Source: Elusimicrobiaceae bacterium
GTDB lineage: Bacteria; Elusimicrobiota; Elusimicrobia; Elusimicrobiales; Elusimicrobiaceae
Assembly: GCA_017546175.1 (NCBI GenBank)
Contig: JAFYXM010000009.1
Span: 21,308 to 85,307, forward strand
DNA length: 64,000 nt
Direction of reading: 5' to 3'
Positions 41,985 through 50,593 of this stretch are shown here, piece after piece. The notes under the pieces were generated by a model. The model was given only the letters and a program-made list of their open reading frames with translations. It made no database searches and was not told the DNA's origin. A program made the position numbers and the translations under genes. Numbering within the stretch: position 1 is the first letter of the stretch; every line of letters begins with the position of its first letter.

Positions 41985-42455
41985 ATGAAGAAAGGTTTTA
42001 CGTTGATAGAACTGTTAGTAGTGGTACTTATTATCGGCATTTTGTCTTCGGTGTCTTTGCCGCAATACCAAAAAGCGGTATTTAAAGCACGCTATGCCGA
42101 GGCTGCCAGCATGATGTCTGCTTTAGGAAGAGCCTATGATTTGTGTGAATTGGAAACCCCCGGAGAATGTGGGAATGCAGAAACTATTTTTGACAAACTG
42201 GTCATTGATGTTCCGGGTACCGTAACGAATGACTGTGTGGAAGATGATGTTTGTTTTCAAACGAAAAATTGGTCTTATGAAAATGATAATTCTGATTGTT
42301 TTTGGGCCTACCCCATAGAGAACGGCACTATTAATAACAACTTAATGTTAAGCAAATGTCATGAAAGTGAAATGAGATGCTACGACGATAGAGATATGGG
42401 TGGAGGAAAAGACTATGCCGGCATGTGCCGTGTGTTAGGTTTTAATAATGACTAA
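41985..42455 (+). CDS. Type IV pilin-like protein 2
   Basis: A 156-residue prepilin with MKKG-FTLIELLVVVLIIGILS and many cysteines. It is nearly identical to pilin 3 (46087-46554) over the first 55 residues and differs mostly in four short clusters further on, consistent with a surface-exposed globular head. Flanking promoter, leader and terminator are also duplicated. AGGAG lies 8 bases before ATG. Confidence 0.9.
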   Translation: MKKGFTLIELLVVVLIIGILSSVSLPQYQKAVFKARYAEAASMMSALGRAYDLCELETPGECGNAETIFDKLVIDVPGTVTNDCVEDDVCFQTKNWSYENDNSDCFWAYPIENGTINNNLMLSKCHESEMRCYDDRDMGGGKDYAGMCRVLGFNND

Positions 42456-42471
42456 CCAGTCATAGTTTTAT

Positions 42472-42501
42472 AAAAACCCGCTTATTGAAAGCGGGTTTTT
42501 T
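42472..42501 (+). terminator. Terminator after pilin 2
   Basis: Ten-bp arms (AAAACCCGCT / AGCGGGTTTT) around a 7-base loop followed by T. Confidence 0.9.
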
Positions 42502-42586
42502 ATGAAAGATACCGAGATATGTTGCTATTTTGATATACTTTAAATAGGAGTAAATTTTACCTAAATAAGGAGCTTGTAATAAACAT

Positions 42587-43264
42587 ATGGAATGGAGTCT
42601 GTTGTTTAACGCATTTATCGGTATTTTGGCCATTTTAAATCCTATCGGAAACGTGCCTATATTCTTGGAACACGTACAAAGCGATAATTCCAAAGTGCAA
42701 CGCGCGGTAGCAGTATTAATGTCTGTTTCCATGTTTATTATGTTGGCGGTTTTCTTTGTTTTCGGTACGCAGATTTTAAATTTATTTGGTATTACCTTGC
42801 CTGCTTTCCGTTTGGCGGGGTCCATTATCATTTTAATTGTCGGTCTTCGCATGTTGCAAGGTAAAAGCAAATTTGATGAAGGCGGCATTCAAACCGCTTC
42901 TTCTCAAGGCGGCACTTTCTCTCAAGCGCGCAGCCGCTTAAGCCATATTGTTGTGCCGGTGGCGATGCCTTTGTTTGTAGGCCCGGGGTCTATTACGACG
43001 GTAGTGTTGTATGCTGAAAAGGTGGAAAGTTTTCCGATGTTTATGATGATGCTTTTGGTGCTTTTTTTGGCTACTGCAGTGGTGGGTGCGTGTTTGGCGG
43101 TATCTCGCTCTATTTTTGACTTACTTGGAAGTAACGGAACACAAATTGTGATTCGTTTTATGGGTATGATTTTGTGTGCCATTGCCATGCAGTTTATGAT
43201 TGACGGTGTGGCCCAGCTTTTACCGGGGGTATTAAACTCCAATTTTATTCACGGTGCCGTCTAA
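42587..43264 (+). CDS. MarC-family integral membrane protein
   Basis: A 225-residue protein with six predicted membrane helices and the family motif NPIGNVPIFLE (18-28) and AMPLFVGPGSITTV. MarC proteins are of unsettled function (once linked to multiple antibiotic resistance, and to amino-acid export by relatives). An AGGAG site lies 15 bases upstream of ATG, more distant than usual. Confidence 0.85.
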   Translation: MEWSLLFNAFIGILAILNPIGNVPIFLEHVQSDNSKVQRAVAVLMSVSMFIMLAVFFVFGTQILNLFGITLPAFRLAGSIIILIVGLRMLQGKSKFDEGGIQTASSQGGTFSQARSRLSHIVVPVAMPLFVGPGSITTVVLYAEKVESFPMFMMMLLVLFLATAVVGACLAVSRSIFDLLGSNGTQIVIRFMGMILCAIAMQFMIDGVAQLLPGVLNSNFIHGAV

Positions 43265-43286
43265 TCAAAAAATTTTAAGTGTAAAA

Positions 43287-43317
43287 GAGGAGCCTTCGGC
43301 AGGGCTCCTCTTTTTTT
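43287..43317 (+). terminator. Terminator after marC-like gene
   Basis: GAGGAGCC pairs with GGCTCCTC around 8 bases, then seven T. Confidence 0.9.
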
Positions 43318-43320
43318 GTG

Positions 43321-43335
43321 TACAATATTTTTATG
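43321..43335 (+). promoter_or_regulatory. -10 box placed six bases before uvrB
   Basis: TACAAT (43321-43326), then six bases, then ATG at 43333. No ribosome site is present between terminator and start codon, so a leaderless message is expected. Confidence 0.55.
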
Positions 43336-45321
43336 GAACGTTTTAAACTGGTATCTCCTTTTGCTCCGTCCGGCGATCAGCCCAAAGCCATAGAGGCGCT
43401 GACGCGTGGTGTGTTGGACGGTCAAAAATGCCAAACTTTATTGGGAGTGACGGGTTCGGGTAAAACTTTTACCATTGCCAATGTAATTGAAAAGTTAAAC
43501 AGACCTACGTTGATTTTATCTCCTAATAAAGTATTAGCAGCGCAGCTGTATGCCGAGTTTAAACAGTTTTTTCCTGAAAACGCGGTAGAGTATTTTATTT
43601 CTTATTACGATTATTACCAACCAGAAGCATATATTCCTCAAACCGATACTTATATTGAAAAAGATTCCGCCGTCAATGACCATATAGATAAGCTTCGTTT
43701 AAAAGCCACCACTTCTTTGCTTACGCGCAGAGACACGATAGTAGTAGCTTCCGTTTCTTGTATTTACAATATAGGCTCCCCCGACAGCTACAGTGAGCTG
43801 TGTGTGTATTTAAAAAAGGGTGCCGAAATATCCCGCGGTCAATTGGGCGGGCTGCTGATTAAAATTCAATATACCCGAAATGAAATGGAATTTAACAGCG
43901 GTACCTTTCGTATGCGCGGGCCGTATGTGGATATTTTTCCACCATACGGGACCAATGCCGTGCGTGTGGAAATAAAAGGCAAGACGATTGCCAATATTTA
44001 TGAAATACATCCTATTACAGGTAATATTGTATCGGAAATTGAGCAAGCGTGGGTATATCCCTCCAAGCATTTTGTGGTGAGAGATGAAGATAGAGAAAGG
44101 GCCTTAACCCAAATCCGTGCAGATTTAGCCGTGCGCCATGCAGAGCTGCAAGCACAGGGTAAAGAAATGGAAGCCTATCGCCTCAAACAACGCACCGAGT
44201 ATGATTTGGAAATGATAGAGCAAGCCGGTTTTTGCCCCGGTATTGAAAATTATTCGCGATATATGGACGGGCGTGCTGTGGGGGATAGACCCAATTGTCT
44301 GATAGATTATTTCCGCAAGTATGATGACTTTTTAATGATAGTAGACGAAAGCCACGTAGCACTGCCACAGGTGCGCGGAATGTTTAACGGAGATCAATCA
44401 CGCAAACAAATGTTGGTAGATTTTGGGTTTCGCTTGCCGTCTGCTTTAGATAACCGTCCGCTCAAATTTGACGAGTTTGAAAGCTTGCTCCCTTCTACCA
44501 TTTTTGTATCGGCTACCCCCGGTCCTTATGAGTTGCAGGCCAGTCAAGGTGAAGTGGTGGAGCAGGTTATCCGCCCGACGGGGCTTTTGGACCCTAAAGT
44601 CATTGTACACCCTAGCTTTGGGCAGATAGATCATTTGCTTGGTAAAATTAAAGAGCATATTGAAAAGAAACAACGTACCCTTGTGCTGTCTTTAACCAAA
44701 AAAACAGCGGAAGACTTGAGTTCTTTCTTGATAGAAAAAGGGGTCAAAACGCGCTACTTACATTCAGATATTGATGCTTTGGAGCGCGTGGAAATTTTAA
44801 AGCAATTTCGGCAAGGGGTATTTGATGTTTTGGTAGGGATTAACTTGCTGCGCGAAGGTATTGATATTCCGCAAGTGGGGTTAGTGGCTATTTTGGGAGC
44901 AGATAATGAAGGGTTTTTAAGAAATGCCACCACACTCATTCAAATATCGGGCCGTGCCGCACGCAATGTAGGAGGCGAGGTCATTCTGTACGCGGACCGA
45001 GAAACCGAAAGCATGAAATATGCTTTGGGCGAAATGAACCGCCGCCGTGCCATTCAAGAAGCATATAACAAAGAGCATCATATTACACCTAAAACCATTG
45101 AGAAAGCGGAAGTGGAGCTGAAAGAATTTGAAGCATCTGCCAAAAGTGACGGGTTGGGCATTTTGCATGAAGCTTTACCCGTGCCGACAGCTAAAAATAT
45201 TCATAAAATAGCAGCTGAACTGGAAAAACAAATGCGTGAAGCGGCCGATAATTTAAACTTTGAGTTAGCTGCTGACTTGCGCGACAAACTGTTTGAAATC
45301 AAACAGATGAAGCTGAAATAA
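43333..45321 (+). CDS. uvrB: Excinuclease ABC subunit B
   Basis: Damage-verification helicase of nucleotide excision repair. The 662-residue protein has P-loop GVTGSGKTF, YISYYDYYQPEAYIP, the beta-hairpin region and the C-terminal UvrC-binding coil (EKQMREAADNLNFELAADLRD, cited from EKQMREAADNLNFELAA). The ATG at 43333 is preferred to the GTG 15 bases upstream because MERFKLVSPF is the typical beginning. Confidence 0.96.
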   Translation: MERFKLVSPFAPSGDQPKAIEALTRGVLDGQKCQTLLGVTGSGKTFTIANVIEKLNRPTLILSPNKVLAAQLYAEFKQFFPENAVEYFISYYDYYQPEAYIPQTDTYIEKDSAVNDHIDKLRLKATTSLLTRRDTIVVASVSCIYNIGSPDSYSELCVYLKKGAEISRGQLGGLLIKIQYTRNEMEFNSGTFRMRGPYVDIFPPYGTNAVRVEIKGKTIANIYEIHPITGNIVSEIEQAWVYPSKHFVVRDEDRERALTQIRADLAVRHAELQAQGKEMEAYRLKQRTEYDLEMIEQAGFCPGIENYSRYMDGRAVGDRPNCLIDYFRKYDDFLMIVDESHVALPQVRGMFNGDQSRKQMLVDFGFRLPSALDNRPLKFDEFESLLPSTIFVSATPGPYELQASQGEVVEQVIRPTGLLDPKVIVHPSFGQIDHLLGKIKEHIEKKQRTLVLSLTKKTAEDLSSFLIEKGVKTRYLHSDIDALERVEILKQFRQGVFDVLVGINLLREGIDIPQVGLVAILGADNEGFLRNATTLIQISGRAARNVGGEVILYADRETESMKYALGEMNRRRAIQEAYNKEHHITPKTIEKAEVELKEFEASAKSDGLGILHEALPVPTAKNIHKIAAELEKQMREAADNLNFELAADLRDKLFEIKQMKLK

Positions 45322-45322
45322 T

Positions 45323-45340
45323 TGCTAAAATATATATATG
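45323..45340 (+). promoter_or_regulatory. Extended -10 placed six bases before birA
   Basis: TGC-TAAAAT ends at 45331 and ATG begins at 45338; the -10 is 4 bases past the uvrB stop. Confidence 0.55.
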
Positions 45341-45931
45341 GAAGAAAGAACACTCTCTATCCCTTCTGTCAGCCGCATGGTAAGCGTAGATGTAATTGAC
45401 AGTACGCAAAATTTAGCACGAGAACTGGCTTTAAACGGAGCTGAGGACGGCACTTTGGTGCTGGCGTATGAGCAAACCGGCGGTCGTGGGCAGTTTGAGC
45501 GCTCTTGGGATGCCAAACGCGGCGGCGTATATTTTACGCTTATTCTTCGCCCGCAAAAAGATGTGGCTTATACATCTTCATTAAGCATTAAAACGGCTGA
45601 AGCCGTGCAAACGGTACTCAAAAAACTTTTTGGATTTAAAACCAAAATTAAATATCCCAATGATGTTTTGGTTTGGGAAGAAAAAACAAAATCTTTGAAA
45701 AAAATTTGTGGTATTTTGTTGGAATCTTCTTCCTTGGAAGAAAAAACACAATGGGTCCTTTTGGGTGTGGGGATAAATGTAAATAACAAAATAGGTCCTT
45801 CTTTAAGCCAAACAGCCACCACCGTAAAAAAACTGTTAGGAAGAGAAATAGACCCCGAATGGGTACTGGAAGAAACATTGGAAGAATTTTGGACCAAGTA
45901 TGCTCAGTGGAAGTTGTCTAATCAGAAATAA
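45338..45931 (+). CDS. birA: Biotin-[acetyl-CoA-carboxylase] ligase
   Basis: Attaches biotin to carboxylases. The 197-residue protein is the catalytic part only: no N-terminal helix-turn-helix, so it is unlikely to be a repressor. Motifs are the biotinyl-AMP loop GRGQFERSW and KIKYPNDVLV, and GVGINVN. It lies 16 bases after uvrB. Confidence 0.92.
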   Translation: MEERTLSIPSVSRMVSVDVIDSTQNLARELALNGAEDGTLVLAYEQTGGRGQFERSWDAKRGGVYFTLILRPQKDVAYTSSLSIKTAEAVQTVLKKLFGFKTKIKYPNDVLVWEEKTKSLKKICGILLESSSLEEKTQWVLLGVGINVNNKIGPSLSQTATTVKKLLGREIDPEWVLEETLEEFWTKYAQWKLSNQK

Positions 45932-45944
45932 TTTGAGATGAAAG

Positions 45945-45968
45945 CCCCGCCTTGCGCGGGGTTTTTAC
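45945..45968 (+). terminator. Terminator after birA
   Basis: CCCCGC pairs with GCGGGG around 5 bases, followed by TTTTTACTTTT. Confidence 0.88.
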
Positions 45969-45995
45969 TTTTATGCAATCTTAAAAGATTTTTTC

Positions 45996-46025
45996 TTGAC
46001 CCTTTTTTTCTTTATGTGTTACAAT
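45996..46025 (+). promoter_or_regulatory. Pilin 3 promoter (18-base spacer with T7)
   Basis: TTGACC (45996-46001), TGT-TACAAT (46020-46025), 18-base spacer with seven T. The sequence is that of pilin 2's promoter with one extra T and one G-to-T change. Confidence 0.7.
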
Positions 46026-46086
46026 TTTAGAGACGAAAGAAGGTCCTTTTAAAACAAAGGATCTCTGTTTTTGCGAGGAGAAAATA

Positions 46087-46554
46087 ATGAAGAAAGGTTT
46101 TACATTGATAGAACTGTTAGTAGTGGTACTTATTATCGGCATCTTGTCTTCGGTGTCTTTGCCGCAATACCAAAAAGCGGTATTTAAAGCACGCTATGCA
46201 GAAGCTGCCAGCATGATGTCTGCTTTAGGAAGAGCCCATGAATTGTGTAAATTGGAAACCCCCGGAGAATGTGATGATGCAGAAACCATTTTTGACAAAC
46301 TGGTCATTGATGTGCCGGGTACCGTAACGGATGATTGTGTAGAAGATCAATATTGTTTCCAGACAAAAAATTGGTCTTATGAATCCAATGGAGGCTGTTT
46401 TTGGGCCTACCCCATAGAGAACGGCACTATTAACAACAACTTAATGTTAGGCAAATGTCCTGAAAGAGAAATGACTTGTGGAGACGATAGAGGAAACTCC
46501 GATGGAAAAGATTATGCCGGCATGTGCCGTGTGTTAGGTTTTAATAATGACTAA
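46087..46554 (+). CDS. Type IV pilin-like protein 3 (duplicate of pilin 2)
   Basis: A 155-residue prepilin with the same leader and helix as pilin 2. Differences from pilin 2 lie in ECDDAET, TDDCVEDQYC, ESNGG and a PEREMTCGDDRG block; the cysteines are kept. GAGGAG precedes ATG. The duplicated unit also spans the downstream terminator. Confidence 0.9.
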   Translation: MKKGFTLIELLVVVLIIGILSSVSLPQYQKAVFKARYAEAASMMSALGRAHELCKLETPGECDDAETIFDKLVIDVPGTVTDDCVEDQYCFQTKNWSYESNGGCFWAYPIENGTINNNLMLGKCPEREMTCGDDRGNSDGKDYAGMCRVLGFNND

Positions 46555-46570
46555 CCAGTCGTAGTTTTAT

Positions 46571-46599
46571 AAAAACCCGCTTAAAAGGCGGGTTTTTTT
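46571..46599. terminator. Terminator after pilin 3, shared with tlyA
   Basis: Ten-bp arms (AAAAACCCGC / GCGGGTTTTT) around 7 bases; the loop contains the tlyA stop codon on the other strand. Confidence 0.9.
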
Positions 46600-47345
46600 A
46601 TTTTTACATGCCATAAATACTCTATGTTTCCGTGAGTGCCTTTAATCGGGCTTTCAATCAGAGCGCCGCTTGTGCCGCCATATTTTTCTTTTAAATTCTC
46701 TTCAAAGAATTTTTGCACGCGCTCAATGGCGAGCTGGCGGTTTTCCTCCGTCTTTACAATGCCGTGCGGCACTTGTTTGGGGCTCAGTTCAAATTGGGGC
46801 TTAATCAAAAACACCACTTCGGCTACGGGTGCCATCACTTTAAATAAAGGCTCCATAATCATGGTTAGAGAAATGAAAGAAACATCCACCGCAGCAAATT
46901 GTGGTGCATTTTCAAACAAATCGGCAGTCATATAGCGGGCATTGGTTTCGGGGCGAAAATGAAAATTGCTGTAGCGGCGCATTTCATCGGCCAATTGTCC
47001 TTTGCCCACATCCACACCGTACACTTCTTTGGCTCCGGCCTGAATCATACAATCGCTAAATCCGCCCGTAGCCACACCGATGTCCACACATACTTTATTT
47101 TTAATATCAATGTTCCACTCTTTCAAAGCTCCGGCCAGTTTCAGCCCGCCGCGCGACACATAAGGGCAAGATTTCTCTTTTAAGCAAATCACATCTTCTG
47201 GCAGGATAGTGCGGTCTGCACGGGTGTCTTGCTGGCCGTTAACCAATACTTCCCCTGCCATAATGGAAGCCTGTGCCCGGGTGCGACTGGGGAAAAATCC
47301 TTGCTCTACCAGAGCCATATCCAAACGTAATTTTTTATTCGCCAT
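46581..47345 (-). CDS. tlyA: TlyA-family rRNA 2'-O-methyltransferase
   Basis: S4-domain RNA methyltransferase of the TlyA/hemolysin A family, which 2'-O-methylates rRNA. The start ATG at 47343-47345 (MANKKLRLDMALVEQGF) overlaps xseB by 11 bases and has GGAAG upstream; a longer start 7 codons before is less likely. The S4 domain covers about 5-65 (SRTRAQASIMAGEVLVNG), then a FtsJ-like fold (VCVDIGVATGGFSDCMIQAG, quoted in part as DIGVATGGFSDC). Lack of secretion signals argues for rRNA modification rather than hemolysis. Confidence 0.9.
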   Translation of the reverse strand: MANKKLRLDMALVEQGFFPSRTRAQASIMAGEVLVNGQQDTRADRTILPEDVICLKEKSCPYVSRGGLKLAGALKEWNIDIKNKVCVDIGVATGGFSDCMIQAGAKEVYGVDVGKGQLADEMRRYSNFHFRPETNARYMTADLFENAPQFAAVDVSFISLTMIMEPLFKVMAPVAEVVFLIKPQFELSPKQVPHGIVKTEENRQLAIERVQKFFEENLKEKYGGTSGALIESPIKGTHGNIEYLWHVKIKKPAF

Positions 47346-47571
47346 CGGTTTCTTCCGTTTCTTCAAAAGGTTCGGTCAAAAGTTCAGCCCCTTTTTTCTT
47401 AAGAGCTTTTACTTTAAATTTTACTTCTTGCAGTTTGGTGCTCATTTCTTTGGAAAGGGCGATTCCCTCTTCAAAGAGCTTTACCGAAGCATCTAAATCG
47501 GTTTGTTCTTCTTCCAATAAAGCCACGATTTCTTCCAAACGGTTTAATTTGTCTTCAAAGCTGTTTTTCAT
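47335..47571 (-). CDS. xseB: Exonuclease VII small subunit
   Basis: A 78-residue acidic helical protein with the family segment SFEDKLNRLEEIVALLE (3-19) that wraps the large subunit. Overlaps xseA by 4 bases and tlyA by 11. Confidence 0.93.
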   Translation of the reverse strand: MKNSFEDKLNRLEEIVALLEEEQTDLDASVKLFEEGIALSKEMSTKLQEVKFKVKALKKKGAELLTEPFEETEETDGE

Positions 47572-48773
47572 TTTACCTCCGCACGGATCATGCCGTCTTT
47601 TACTTGTACAAAAATCAGTTCTTGTTCTTTGGTTTGATTGACGCGGGAAATAATTTTTCCTTCCGCGTTTCTGGTGATGCTGTACCCCCTGCCTAATACG
47701 GAAAAGGGACTTAATGCTTGTAGTTTCTGGCTTAAAAGTTCCAAACGAGTTTCCGTTTGGGTTAATTGTTTTTCCAAAGCGGTTTCTAAAGAGAGAGTTA
47801 AATCATCTAAGCGTTGTTCTTTTTCTTGGGTTAAAAGCTCAGGGTGCTTAAAAATACGGCTGTTGACAGCCAATTCCACACGCGCTTTGGCCCTTTCGTA
47901 AAACAAGCTGACAGCTTGGAATAAGCGCTTTTGCAACTGAGCAATGTGATTGTGGACCCCTTCTGCATTTTGTACCACCAGTTCCGCCGCGGCCGACGGT
48001 GTAGGAGCGCGCAGGTCCGCTACAAAGTCTGCAATCGTAAAATCAATTTCGTGCCCTACACAGGAAATGACGGGGATTTTGCTTTCAAAAATAGCACGTG
48101 CCACGGGTTCTTCATTAAAAGCCCACAAATCTTCCATGCTTCCGCCGCCGCGTCCTACCAAAAGCACATCGGGTGCCGGAGAAAGTGCGTTTAAATCTAA
48201 AATAGCTTGAGCGATTTGAGCGGCCGCCCCTTCACCCTGCACTAAAGCAGGAGCCAAAATTACTTCCACATTAGGGCAGCGGCGTTTTAAGACGGATAAA
48301 ATATCTCGGATAGCCGCTCCCGTAGGGGAGGTAACTACGCCTATTCTGCGCGGAAAAGAAGGAATGGGCTTTTTGTTTCTTTCATCAAAAAGCCCTTCTT
48401 TTTCCAGTTTCTTTTTGAGTTTTTCAAATTCTAAAAATAAATTTCCTTTGTGCAGGGCTTCCACGCTTTTGCAAACGATTTGATATTTGCCTTGTTTGGC
48501 ATAGCAGGACAAATCTCCAAACACACGTACTTGCAGGCCGTCTTGCAGCTCTGCCAAACTTTTGCGTGCGTCCCATTTAAACATCACTGCTGCCAATAGC
48601 GCATCGCGGTCTTTTAAATCAAAATAAATGTGCCCGCTGGAAGCTTGGCGCAGGCCGCTGATTTCCCCTTCTACAAACACTCCGCGAAAAACCCCCTCCA
48701 TCATTTGCTTAATAGCTAAAGTGATGGCGGTAACGGAGAAAATTTGTCCTCTGAAAGGAGCTTCCGGTTCCAT
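47568..48773 (-). CDS. xseA: Exonuclease VII large subunit
   Basis: Single-strand-specific nuclease subunit. The 401-residue protein has the N-terminal OB fold (FRGVFVEGEISGLRQASSGH), the catalytic region GVVTSPTGAAIRDILSV and LVGRGGGSMEDLWAFN, then a long coiled coil and a short C-terminal strand region. Starts one base into the rarA stop. Confidence 0.95.
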   Translation of the reverse strand: MEPEAPFRGQIFSVTAITLAIKQMMEGVFRGVFVEGEISGLRQASSGHIYFDLKDRDALLAAVMFKWDARKSLAELQDGLQVRVFGDLSCYAKQGKYQIVCKSVEALHKGNLFLEFEKLKKKLEKEGLFDERNKKPIPSFPRRIGVVTSPTGAAIRDILSVLKRRCPNVEVILAPALVQGEGAAAQIAQAILDLNALSPAPDVLLVGRGGGSMEDLWAFNEEPVARAIFESKIPVISCVGHEIDFTIADFVADLRAPTPSAAAELVVQNAEGVHNHIAQLQKRLFQAVSLFYERAKARVELAVNSRIFKHPELLTQEKEQRLDDLTLSLETALEKQLTQTETRLELLSQKLQALSPFSVLGRGYSITRNAEGKIISRVNQTKEQELIFVQVKDGMIRAEVK

Positions 48774-50023
48774 TATTTTTCCCCTTTTATTTTTTTCAGA
48801 CGATCTGCCAAGGCGGCTTCTTTGCCTTGAGCCGTGGGGTGAAAGAATTGTACAGGGTCCGGCATATAGGCTTGCTTTACATAGTGGTTGGGAAAGTCGT
48901 GCGCGTATTTATAGCCCGTATTTTTCATTCCGGAGCGCAAATGGTCCGGTACACGACGCAGTTTGCCTTCTCTTACTTCTTGCATGGCGGCATTAATGGC
49001 TAAGTAAGCGGAGTTGCTTTTCGGCGCACACGCTACATAGATGGCGGCATGGGCCAAAGGAATGCGTACTTCGGGCATACCCAGTACTTCGGCTGATTTA
49101 AAGGCCGCTTGGGCAATCATTAGGGCTGCCGGCTCTGCTAATCCTACATCTTCGCTGGCACAAATCAAAATACGCCGCGCAATGAAACGCGGGTCCTCTC
49201 CGCTTTCTAGCATACGTGCCAGCCAATACACGGCGGCATCGGGGTCTGAGCCGCGCATAGATTTGATAAAGGCGGAAATAACGTCATAATGTTCATCGCC
49301 TTTTTTATCGTAGTTTAAATGGCGTTTTTGGATACATTCTTTGGCCGTATCTAAATCAATTTGTTTAATGCCTTTTTTATCGGGGTCGGTGGTTAAGGAG
49401 GCAATTTCCAAAGCGTTTAATATCTTCCGTCCGTCACCGTTGGCCTGTGTAATAAAATAATCGGCCGCGTCTTGACTTAAACAAAGATTCTCTTTTTCGG
49501 CAGCACGGTTTAAAATTTTCTGTAAGTCTTTGTTTTCAAGCGGTTTAAATTCAAATACGGAGAAACGGGAAAGTAATGCATTGTTGATGTAAAAATAAGG
49601 GTTTTCTGTCGTGATGCCGATCAAGATGATGTCTCCGCGTTCTACACTGGGTAAAAGGACATCTTGTTGTGTTTTGTTGAAATGATGAATTTCATCTAAA
49701 ATGAGTAATGTGCGGCGTTCTTCAAAAGTAGGAGTACGCGCACGATCTTTAGCTTCAGCCAGTACTTTTTTTAAATCGGCCACACCGGCGGCTGCTGCGT
49801 TGAGTTCCACGGCATGGGCTTGCGTACGGCTGGCCACAAAACGTGCAGTCGCTGTTTTTCCACAGCCCGGAGGTCCAAAGAAGACAGCAGACTTAAGGGT
49901 ATCGGTTTCCAGCAAGCGCCGCAACATTTTTCCTTCGCCCAACAAGTGAGGCTGTCCGGCAAAATCTTCTATTTTTTTAGGTGCCTGTCTGGCGGCCAGT
50001 GGCATAAACTCATCTGTCATCAT
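48773..50023 (-). CDS. rarA: Replication-associated recombination protein RarA (MgsA)
   Basis: AAA+ protein acting at stalled forks. The 416-residue protein has Walker A GPPGCGKTA, Walker B LILDEIHHF, sensor GITTENPYF and the C-terminal helicase-binding tetramerisation region. It lies 2 bases after the zapA-like gene and overlaps xseA by one base. Confidence 0.93.
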   Translation of the reverse strand: MMTDEFMPLAARQAPKKIEDFAGQPHLLGEGKMLRRLLETDTLKSAVFFGPPGCGKTATARFVASRTQAHAVELNAAAAGVADLKKVLAEAKDRARTPTFEERRTLLILDEIHHFNKTQQDVLLPSVERGDIILIGITTENPYFYINNALLSRFSVFEFKPLENKDLQKILNRAAEKENLCLSQDAADYFITQANGDGRKILNALEIASLTTDPDKKGIKQIDLDTAKECIQKRHLNYDKKGDEHYDVISAFIKSMRGSDPDAAVYWLARMLESGEDPRFIARRILICASEDVGLAEPAALMIAQAAFKSAEVLGMPEVRIPLAHAAIYVACAPKSNSAYLAINAAMQEVREGKLRRVPDHLRSGMKNTGYKYAHDFPNHYVKQAYMPDPVQFFHPTAQGKEAALADRLKKIKGEK

Positions 50024-50025
50024 GA

Positions 50026-50322
50026 TTATTTATCTGCCTGTAACGTATTTTGAAGTTTGCTGATTAATTGGTCCAAGCGGCCCGCTTCTTCTTTTAATTT
50101 TCCGCCATCTTTTAAATCTTTTAAATAAGATTTTGCGGCAAAATACAGTGCCACGGCTAAAGCTTGCTTCAGGGTATCAATTACTTCTTCATCTTCTTGC
50201 ACGCGCAGCATTTCTTTTTCCACTTGGGCCGCCAGATCGGCAATTTCTACATAGCCAAGCTCCGGTATTTCTACATCCACGGGTATCTTTTTGATTTCTA
50301 CGGTTACGGTATTTTTAGCCAT
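50026..50322 (-). CDS. zapA: ZapA-like cell division protein
   Basis: A 98-residue protein with a small N-terminal alpha/beta part (TVTVEIKKIPVDVEIPELGY) and a helical C-terminal half (TLKQALAVALYFAAKSY and LDQLISKLQ). This matches the ZapA pattern, which bundles FtsZ filaments. Support comes mainly from layout: zapA lies downstream of pheT in many bacteria, and here it follows pheT with one coiled-coil gene between. Identity is not certain. Confidence 0.6.
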   Translation of the reverse strand: MAKNTVTVEIKKIPVDVEIPELGYVEIADLAAQVEKEMLRVQEDEEVIDTLKQALAVALYFAAKSYLKDLKDGGKLKEEAGRLDQLISKLQNTLQADK

Positions 50323-50330
50323 AGTTTATC

Positions 50331-50591
50331 CTATAAAAGATTTTTCTCTTCTTCTTGAGCACGGGCAATTTCTTTGTCAATGCGCGTTTCCAGCTTTTTA
50401 AGCGCACTGACGGTGTTTCTCTTCCACTCACGCAGTGATTTCAGCTCTGCTTCGCTTTCTTTCAAACGGGTAATGGTATCCTCTTGCAAACGGACCTTTT
50501 GGCGCAAAGCGGCCGCCTCGCTCTGCAAATTTTGCAGGCGGGTGGCGGCTTGAGATACCAAAAGTTCCAGTTGCTTGAGTTTCTCTTGCAT
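50331..50591 (-). CDS. Small coiled-coil protein, unknown (ZapB-like context)
   Basis: An 86-residue, almost entirely helical protein with heptad-like pattern (QLELLVSQAATRLQNLQS; LRQKVRLQEDTITRL). No family was recognised. It sits between pheT (2 bases upstream) and the zapA-like gene (8 bases downstream), so a role with the division ring is possible by analogy with ZapB, which is inference only. Confidence 0.6.
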   Translation of the reverse strand: MQEKLKQLELLVSQAATRLQNLQSEAAALRQKVRLQEDTITRLKESEAELKSLREWKRNTVSALKKLETRIDKEIARAQEEEKNLL

Positions 50592-50593
50592 AC

